The notes under the pieces: model-generated
What the model saw: the letters and a program-made list of their open reading frames with translations, nothing else
Database searches by the model: none
What the model was told of the DNA's origin: nothing
Part shown: piece by piece, positions 57,055 to 64,000 of the stretch
Numbering within the stretch: position 1 is the stretch's first letter
Layout: each line of letters starts with the position of its first letter
Program-made: the position numbers and the translations under genes
From: Phylloscopus collybita
Lineage: Eukaryota; Chordata; Aves; Passeriformes; Phylloscopidae
DNA: 64,000 nt
NCBI GenBank assembly: GCA_027886175.1
Contig: JAJNNQ010000077.1
Span: 6,046,400-6,110,399, forward strand
Direction of reading: 5' to 3'

Positions 57055-57320
57055 AAAGGCTGAGCCAAAGGGTGAGAATTGCAGAATGGGCTGAGCTGGG
57101 AGGGACCCACCAGGATCATGGAGTCTAACCCTCAGCCCTGCACAGACAGCCCAACAATCCCAGCCTGGGCATCCCTGGGAGCGGTGTCCAAAGGCTCCTG
57201 GAGCTGCAGCAGCCTCGGGGCTGTGCCCATTCCCTGGGGAGCCTGGGCAGTGGCTGAGCCCCCTGTGGGGGAAGAAGCTTTTGCTGCTGTGCAGCCCAGC
57301 CCTGGCCTGGCCCAGCCCCA
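57055..57320 (-). mobile_element. CR1-like 3' end, minus orientation
   Basis: The plus strand reads GAATGGGCTGAGCTGGGAGG followed by ATCATGGAGTCTAACCC, like the reverse complement of a CR1 terminus. A GGGGAGCCTGGGCAGTG-like phrase follows. The divergence is high. Confidence 0.5.
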
Positions 57321-57589
57321 GCCCTTCCCTCGGCTGCTGTCCCTGCTGCTGCCCCGGGGCAGAGGTGGGAGCTGCCCCAGCGCTGCCCCTCGGGAGGAGC
57401 CGCAGCCCCCGGGGAGCTCTGAGCTCCGTCTGCTGGGCTGCGGCCGAACCGAGCCAGCGCCCGCAGAGCTCCAGGGAAAGGTCCTGCCCCTGGCTCAGGG
57501 CTGGCCCGGGGCCACGGGGAGAACATCAACTTCCAACTTCTGCCCCACAGCAGGGAGGAGCAGCAATTCTTGGATGAGAGAGACTCTTT

Positions 57590-57775
57590 CCAAGGGCCTG
57601 CAGGGACAGGACAAGGGGGAATGGCTTCCCACTGCCTGAGGGCAGGGTTAGATGGGATGTTGGGAAGGAATTCTTCCCTCTGAGGGTGCTGAGGCCCTGG
57701 CACCGGTTGCCCAGAGAAGCTGTGGCTGCTCCATCCTTGGAAGTTTTCAAGGCCAGGCTGGATGGCACTTTCTGC
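57590..57775 (+). mobile_element. CR1 3' UTR fragment, plus orientation
   Basis: Phrases GACAAGGGGGAATGGCTTCC, GGGAAGGAATTCTTCCCT and GGTTGCCCAGAGAAGCTGTG are typical of the CR1 3' UTR. It faces the opposite way to the piece at 57055-57320. Confidence 0.75.
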
Positions 57776-58254
57776 CCAGGAGTGGTGGGATGTGGTGGGG
57801 TGAGGATTGTGAGGGAGGGATGGGGTCTGGTCAGTTGAAAGCTGAGGATGATGAGGCGGAGTGAGATCCCAATCCTGAGTGGGTGCTGGGGTATCCCACA
57901 TTCCTGAAGGAATTCCAGGGCATCTCCTGTTTCTGTACACACGAGGTCATGGTGTACAGGATTAGGTACAGCCCCACCCTGGCTCCCTGGGACTCTCAGG
58001 GGGCTGATTGGGGTTGTGCTCTCAGGTGGACAAAGTGCTGAGACCCCTCTGCTGTTCCCATCAGGTTCTTCTTCCCCAACTGGTGCAGCCTGGGACACTC
58101 CCAGCACTTCCAGCTGCTGAATGACGTGGCCAGCCCTGTCCTGACTACCCCATCATTGATTACCCTTTCACCCAGGTCAGCCCTGACAGGCTGCCTCCTC
58201 ACCCTGCTCCTCCTTCTCCTTCTCACAGCCCCCATGCCCGGGACAGTTCTTTTC

Positions 58255-58440
58255 TGAGCAGGGCAGGAAAGATGTCTGGCAGGTGCAGCAGGGTCAGGGA
58301 AGGGCTCCAAGGTGGGGCTGCAGCCCTTGGGCTGTCAGGAGAGGCTGAGGGAGCTGGGTTTGTCCAGCCCTGAGCAGGGAAGGCTGAGGGGATGATCCTC
58401 ATCCCAGCCTGGCAGTGCCCCCGGCGAGGTGATGGTGTTA
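58255..58440 (+). repeat. CR1-derived low-copy repeat, copy 2
   Basis: Near match to 33235-33410 in the same orientation, including GGCAGGAAAGATGTCTGGCA. Confidence 0.75.
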
Positions 58441-58442
58441 TA

Positions 58443-58697
58443 GGTGTGTCCCGATAATTGACTGGACACAAGCCCAATTAAAATAATATTGGAATTTATC
58501 AAGCAAGCAACAGTAAGCAAAACAGCACTGGGCAGCTGGGGGATCTCCTGTCCCACCAGGCTCACGCCCCTACCACCCGAGAGTCTCTGCTTTTTATACT
58601 TTGCAGCTTCCTGTGACACGTATATCTTTTCTGTTTCTTTTGTGTTTGTGCAAAGCGTTGCTGGAGGGGTCTTTATCACTTCCCGGTACTGGTGGTT
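58443..58697 (-). mobile_element. Solo LTR flanked by GTTATA duplication
   Basis: A 255-base insert lies between two exact copies of GTTATA (58437-58442 and 58698-58703). Read on the minus strand it has an AGTATAAAAAGCAG TATA box and a GATAAATTCC signal. The end reads TTATCGGGACACC, two bases beyond the canonical CA. The six-base duplication fits alpha/beta-type retroviruses. Confidence 0.65.
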
Positions 58698-59155
58698 GTT
58701 ATAAATTGGCCAGGAGACCAGCTCCTTTGAAAAAGCCTTTATTAGAAATCAGCTCTGGGTAGGGGGCCCGAGGGGCTGCGCACGCCGCCGCTGCTCCCTG
58801 TAGACACCACGGAGGAGGAGGTGCAGTCGAATCTGCTGCTGCTGCTGCTGCTGCAGAGTCGGGATTCCTTCCTCACGGGGGTTCCCATAGAATCGCTTTG
58901 GCTCGTGTGGTCCAGGGGGGTCACCTCTCTCCAGTTCCTTTCAGGTCATGGCGAGAAAGTAACAAAAGAATACCTGCTGCCTGCAGGTAGCTGGACGTGT
59001 ACCTCGCACAGTTTTGTCCTTCTTAGGTCCAGTTTCTGTGTCGGCTCGCTGTCCCAGGGGCTTTTTCTAGCTCCAACTGGACTCCCGGCTGCAGCCAGGC
59101 CCCATGGGAGCTCTCTCATCTCCATACTGGGCGGTGTCCACAGCTCCACGGCAGG
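58697..59155 (-). mobile_element. Possible second LTR, minus orientation
   Basis: The minus strand shows TTCTAATAAAGGC (signal at 58738-58743) and a U5-like tail ending CCAATTTATAACA. The far edge is unclear. It contains a (CTG)7 run at 58833-58853. Confidence 0.35.
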
Positions 59156-59220
59156 CAGCAGGGAGCAGCAGGGAGCAGCAGGGAGCAGCAGGGAGCAGCA
59201 GGGAGCAGCAGGGAGCAGCA
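59156..59220. repeat. GGGAGCAGCA minisatellite
   Basis: Six perfect 10-base units of GGGAGCAGCA (59161-59220). Confidence 0.95.
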
Positions 59221-59469
59221 GGAAGTGGCAGGAGGGAACGACAAGGCGGCGGCGTGCGGGCTTTAGTCGATGGAGAGGGGAAAGCCCAGGATTCAGGGAG
59301 AAAGGGTACAGAACTTGGACATAACGAGCAGAAATTCAAGGTACAGATTCAACATGAACGGTTTAAAACAGGGAAGTAACAGTGCAACTTTAATTTTACA
59401 GCAAAACAGTGTAACAGTACTACTTAGGAGTGCATAACCTGGGGCTATCAATTTCTTTCAGGTGGGATC

Positions 59470-59665
59470 TCTCCCCCCACCACCCCCCGCCCCTCCCCCG
59501 ATCCCGGGACCCACCGGAGCGGCGGCGGCCATTGCTGAGGGCGGCGCGGGGGCTGCCGGGAATGGCGGCGCCCGCGGGGCACGCTGGGATACACCGAGGC
59601 ATAAAGCGGCGGCCATGCCTGGCGGGCGCGCGGGGCACGCTGGGATACACCGAGGCATAATGCGG
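59470..59665. promoter_or_regulatory. CpG island with duplicated promoter-like motifs
   Basis: The strongest CpG cluster of the window. It has YY1-like GCGGCGGCCAT cores (about 59521 and 59607). GCACGCTGGGATACACCGAG occurs twice, about 60 bases apart (59580 and 59637). Its reverse complement (TATCCCAGCGTGC) resembles a ZNF143-type CCCAGMATGC element. No coding exon is attached with confidence; a start site on either strand is possible. Confidence 0.45.
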
Positions 59666-59675
59666 CGGCCCAATT

Positions 59676-61690
59676 TCCACCAAAATTCCCCTCAAATTCT
59701 CCAAAACCTCCCAAATTCCCTGTAATATCCCCCAAAACTCCTCCACATGACCCAGAAATCCCCAAATTTTCTCCTTAAATTCTCCAAAATCTCCCAAAAT
59801 TCCCCCAATTTTTCATCAAAATTCCCCATATTTTCCTAAATTACTCCCAAATTCCCCAAAATTCTCCCCAAATGTCCTAAATTTACCCAAAATTCCGTTC
59901 AAATCCCCCAAAGAACCCCAAAATGATCCCAAAACTGCCCCAATTTCCCCAAAGTTTCTGAAATTCCCCCCCAAATTGCCCTCAAATGCTCCAAAAACTC
60001 CCAAAATTCTCGCTAAATTGCCCAAATTCCCACTAAATTGCCCAAATTTCCCCCAAATTCCCCAAATTTTCCCCTTAAATTCCCCAAAATCTCCCAAAGT
60101 TCTTCTAAATTTTCCTCTAAATTGCTGAAATCCCCAAAACGACCCAAAATTCCCGCACATTTCCCTCTAAATTCCCCCCAATTTCCCCAAAATTCCCCCA
60201 AATTTTCCTCAAAATCCCCCCAAATTTCGGTCTAAACTCCCCCAAATCAGACTGGAATTCCAAAAATTGGGGTCCAAAACCCCCAAATCTTCCAAAATGA
60301 CCCAAAATGCCAAAAACTGGACCCCAAACCCCTCAAATTTTACCCAAAATTGAACCAAAATCTTCCAAATTTGGTCCAAACTCCCAAAAACCCAGAACAG
60401 GAATTCCCCAAAATTGAACCAAAACCTCTCAAATGTGAGTCCAAAAAGCCCAAATTTGGACAAAACTCCCAAATTTTTTTCACAATTCACCAAATTCCCA
60501 TAAAATTGGACTCAAATCCCCTCAAGTTTTACCCAAAACCCAAAAATTGAACCCAAATCCTCCCAATTTTGGTTCAATCCACCCAAAATCAGACTGGAAT
60601 TCCACAAAATTGGGTCAAAACCCCAAAATTGGGTCCAAAAACCCCAAATTTGGATGAAACCCCAAGAATTTCCTAAAAATTCCCGAAAATCCCCCAAATT
60701 TTTTTCCCAAAAGCCCAAAAATTGAACCAAAACCCCAAAATTTGATCCTAACCTCCCCAAAACCACACTGGAATCCCCACAAAATTGGATCAAATCCCAA
60801 AAAAATTGGTCCAAAATCCCAAAAATTGTGTCGAAAAAGCCCAAATTTTGACAAAACCCCCAAAATTGAACCAAAATCCCCCAAAATTTGGTCCAAACCC
60901 CCAAAACCGGATGGAAATTCCACAGAATTGGATCAAATCTCACAAAATTTGGGTCCAACCCCCCCAAAATTGGGTCCAAAAAGCCCAAAATTGGACAAAC
61001 CCCCAAAATTTCCTCAAAATGCTCCAAATTCCCCAGATTTTGCAAAATTGAACCAAAATGTCCCGAAGTTTGGTCCAAACCCCCCAAACCAGACAGAATT
61101 CCAAAAAATTCGATCAAATCCCTCAAAATTGGGTCCAAAACCCCAAAATTGGACAAAAACCCCAAAATTTCCTCCTAAATTCACCAAAATCCCCCCAATT
61201 TTACCTCAAATTTTACCCCAAAGCCCCAAAATGGAACCAAAATCTCCCTAAAATTCACCCCAAAATCTCAATTTCAGTCGATTTTGCGCCAAAATCCTCA
61301 TTATTGGTCCAATTTTCACCTCAAAAATCACAGTTTTTGGTCAATTTTGCCTCAAAAATCATCAGTTTTGATCATTTCCTGCCAAAAATCCCAAATTTTT
61401 TACTCCAAAAATTCCAATTTTTGTGCCCCAAAAAATCCAATTTTTTTTGCCTCAACTTTTCCATTTTTTGCCCTAAAAATTCCAATTTTTTTACCTCAAA
61501 AATTTGAATTTTTCATCCAAAAAAATTCATCTTTTTTTCCCCCAAAAAATTCAAAATTTTTGATCAAATTTGCCTCAAAAATCACCATTTTTGGGTCCAT
61601 TTTTTTGCCAAAATTCACCATTTCTTGTCAATTTTGCCTCAGAAATCACAATTTTGGGTCAAAATTTGAAAAAATTTCACTTTTTTGGGT
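59676..61690. repeat. Degenerate AATTCCCC/CCCCAAAATT repeat, C-rich strand
   Basis: About 2 kb of irregular 8-15-base units such as TTCCCCAAAATT and GGTCCAAACCCCC. The plus strand is A/C-rich. Long Pro/Lys/Asn-rich frames are artefacts. It is the same type as 21795-22490. Confidence 0.85.
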
Positions 61691-61729
61691 CAAATATTCA
61701 CTTTTTTTTTTCCCCCCAGGGTTTTTTGG

Positions 61730-62990
61730 ACCCAAATTTTCTCATGGGAACTTTATTTTGGGGCAAAACTGGGTGGTTTTGGGTCGGACAAACAGGAAGC
61801 ACCTGGGGGAGGATTTTGGGGTCAAACGGCGCCGGTTTTGGGTGGGAAAGTCTCGATTTGAGCAATTTTGGGTTAAAAGGCCCCCAAAAAGGGAAACGAA
61901 ACCAAATTGACCAAAATCGGGGCAATTTTGAGAAATGTCTAAGAAAAACAGATTTTGTTTTGCTGGGGGAGGAAGCTTCGAGTTTTGGCTGATTTTGGGT
62001 GAATTTTTCAGCTTTTTGGGGCCAGAGAAAACTTTTGGGGATGAAAAAATTGGAATTTTTGAGACAAAAAAAAGGAATTTTAGGGCAAAAAGTTGGAAAT
62101 TTTGAGGAAAAAATGGGAATTTTTGAAGGGGAAAAAAAGAATTTTGGGGTAAAATATTTGAGGCGAAAAATTTGGGATTTTTGGAGAAAAAAAAGAACTT
62201 CTGGGGTAAAAAGTTTGGAATTTTGGAGGCAAAAAATCTTGAATTTTTGGGGGTAAAAAAATTGGAAATTTTGTGGTAAAAAAAATGGAACTTTTAGAGT
62301 AAAAGTTTGGAATTTTGGGGCATAAAAATTTTGGAATTTTTGAGACAAAAAATTGGAATTATGGGGGTAAAAAATTGGAAATTTGGTGGCAAAAAGTTGG
62401 AATTTTTAAGGCAAAAATTTTGAAAATTTAGAATAATTTTGGGGGAAATTTTGGGCGATTTGGGGGGAATTTTGAAATTTTTTTTAATTTTTGGTAGTTT
62501 TTGAATTTTTTGGGATTTTGGGGGGATTTTTTGGGGAATTTTAGAGAATTTTTGGGAGATTTTGGGAAATTTTGGAGAATTTGGGGGATTTGGGGAGATT
62601 TTATAGATTTTTGTGGGGATTTGGAAGAACTTTGGGGGAATTTTGAGGAATTGTGAAGAAATTTTTGGGGTGATTTTGGGGGAAATTTTGGGAGTTTTGA
62701 GGGTAATTTTGGGAAATGGAATTTTTTTTGGAGATTGTTCTGGAATTTGGGCAATTTGAGGGAAAATTCTGGGGTTTTTTGGGGAGATTTAGGGGGAAAA
62801 TAGGGAAAAATGAGATTTTTGCCGATTTTTGGGAGATTGTGGAACGGAATTGTGAAAAAGAGGAAAATTTGGGGGAAAAAATGGGATTTTTTGTAAATTT
62901 GTGGAAATTTGGGGTGATAAATTGGGGATTTTTTAACAGAAAACCGGGATTTTTACTGAAAATCACGATTTTTTACACAAAAAACGACGG
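61730..62990. repeat. Degenerate GGGGAATTTT repeat, G-rich strand
   Basis: The composition is reversed here: the plus strand becomes G/T-rich (TTTTGGGGGAAATT). Together with 59676-61690 it forms a loose inverted repeat centred near 61700. Confidence 0.85.
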
Positions 62991-63059
62991 AAAACGCCCA
63001 AATTTTGATTTTATTGCCTAAAAATGGCAACAAAAACCCCAAAAATTTCCCCCAAATTT

Positions 63060-63108
63060 TTCTCAGCGTCTTCGCTTTCCAGGACCTCACAGCACCTGTG
63101 GGAATAGA
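63060..63108. other. Non-repetitive island, possible small exon
   Basis: A ~45-base GC-rich island between two low-complexity arrays. On the plus strand CGTCTTCGCTTTCCAG looks like an acceptor. On the minus strand CTCTATTCCCACAG is also acceptor-like and is followed by an open AVRSWKAKTLR frame. No matching donor or neighbouring exon is visible, so the evidence is weak. Confidence 0.2.
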
Positions 63109-63110
63109 GG

Positions 63111-64000
63111 GAAAAATCTGAATTAATTAATCAAATTAATTAGCAATTAATTAAAAACCTGAAGAGATTAAATAAAACTAGAAAAATCTGCATAAATTAA
63201 CCCAAAAAATGGCATAAATCTAAATTTGACTAAAATAATTAAAAATTTACCAAAATTAACAAAAAGGTAAAAAAACCTCCATAAATTAATTAAAATCTGC
63301 ATAAAATTAATTAAAATATGCCAATAATAATAAAAATCTGTAAAAGTGAATTAAAACTTGAAAAAATCTGTGTAAATTAACTAAAATTGCATAAAATAAC
63401 AAAATCTCATAAAATCTGCATTAATTAATTAAAAACCTGCATTAATTAATTAAAAACCTGCAATAATTAATTAAAACTTGAAAAATTACCCAAAACTGCA
63501 TTAAATTAACTAAAAAACTGGCATAAATCTGAAGAAATTAATTAAAATCTGCATTAATTAATTTTAAAACTTCAGAAATTAATTAGAACTTTAAAAAAAT
63601 CTGCAGAATTAACCAAAACACTCCAGGAATTTTACGTAAATTAACCCAAACTTGCATAAATTGACCAAAATGCCCCAAAATAACCCAAAATCCACATCCC
63701 ATCCAAAAAAAATTAACTAAAACGCACATAAATTTACTATAACTTGCACAAATTTTGTATCAATTCACTAAACGTGTATAAAATTAGTAAACCCTGCCAA
63801 AATCACCAAACTTGGCATAAGTCCATCCAAACTAATTAAAATTTGCATAAGTCCACATAAATTAATGTAAATTTGCGTTAATCTGTGGAAATTAACTAGA
63901 AACTTGCACAAATTTTACAGAAATTAATCAAAACTTGCATAAATATGCATAATTTAACCAAACCTTTCATTAATCTGTGTAAATTAACTAAAATTTGCAT
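63111..64000. repeat. AT-rich ATTAATTAAAA/GCATAAATTAA repeat
   Basis: Degenerate units of about 18-25 bases (CATAAATTAACTAAAA, AAAACTTGCATAAATT) run to the end of the window. No genes. Confidence 0.85.

Noticed and set aside
1..64000. tRNA, rRNA or small structured RNA genes
   Set aside because: I looked for cloverleaf-like blocks and pol III boxes and saw none convincing, but this needs a covariance-model scan (tRNAscan-SE, Infernal) to be sure.

Overview
The window looks like avian, most likely songbird (passerine), nuclear DNA. It has no bacterial gene organisation. It carries intronless olfactory-receptor genes of the bird-expanded OR14-like type, CR1 LINEs ending in the ATTCTGTGAT-type terminus, many endogenous-retrovirus (ERV) LTRs, and large amounts of microsatellite, minisatellite and satellite DNA. 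The organism call is inference from repeat and gene families; no marker gene fixes the species.

Only three features look like intact protein-coding genes. These are three 310-codon olfactory receptors at 4740-5672 (minus), 18062-18994 (plus) and 44653-45585 (plus). A short receptor-like C-terminal remnant lies at about 53030-53165 (minus). The first and third receptors sit in opposite-facing arms of about 6 kb (about 4420-10505 and 40095-45910). These arms share upstream DNA, a ~150-bp tandem repeat, an AT-rich tract and the 3' flank. The second receptor shares parts of the same upstream and downstream modules. The cluster therefore grew by copying a cassette, partly in inverted orientation.

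Between the receptors the DNA is mostly mobile-element debris. A long CR1 LINE runs from about 24.4 to 32.19 kb, with an SGNH-esterase ORF1 and an ORF2 with endonuclease and reverse transcriptase. It is broken by one solo LTR and by four copies of an AT-rich LTR-like element, two of them in a ~1.1-kb tandem duplication. A 5'-truncated class I (gamma-like) ERV runs from about 33.57 to 39.36 kb with decayed pol, an unusual env, a polypurine tract and a 3' LTR. A class II (beta-like) ERV fragment with integrase lies at 11.3-12.9 kb on the minus strand. At least eight further LTR-like segments are scattered through the window.

Tandem repeats form the rest. A satellite of about 37-43-bp units occurs in three arrays, one reversed (about 2.0-2.5, 13.2-15.0 and 46.3-48.85 kb). 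A 370-bp (AGGAA)n tract lies at 52.5 kb. Other arrays are a TGACATCA-bearing minisatellite (32.7-33.0 kb), a 68-bp minisatellite (54.4 kb) and long degenerate AATTCCCC-type repeats (21.8-22.5 and 59.7-63.0 kb) whose strand composition flips near 61.7 kb. A CpG-rich, promoter-like island lies at about 59.47-59.66 kb. The right end is AT-rich degenerate repeat.

The most informative signals are the cassette-like inverted receptor duplication, the mosaic conservation among the receptors, and the LTR-mediated unequal crossover inside the CR1. The ERV env that lacks the usual motifs and the promoter-like islands inside repeat DNA also stand out. I found no new defence system, CRISPR array or operon, and none is expected here.
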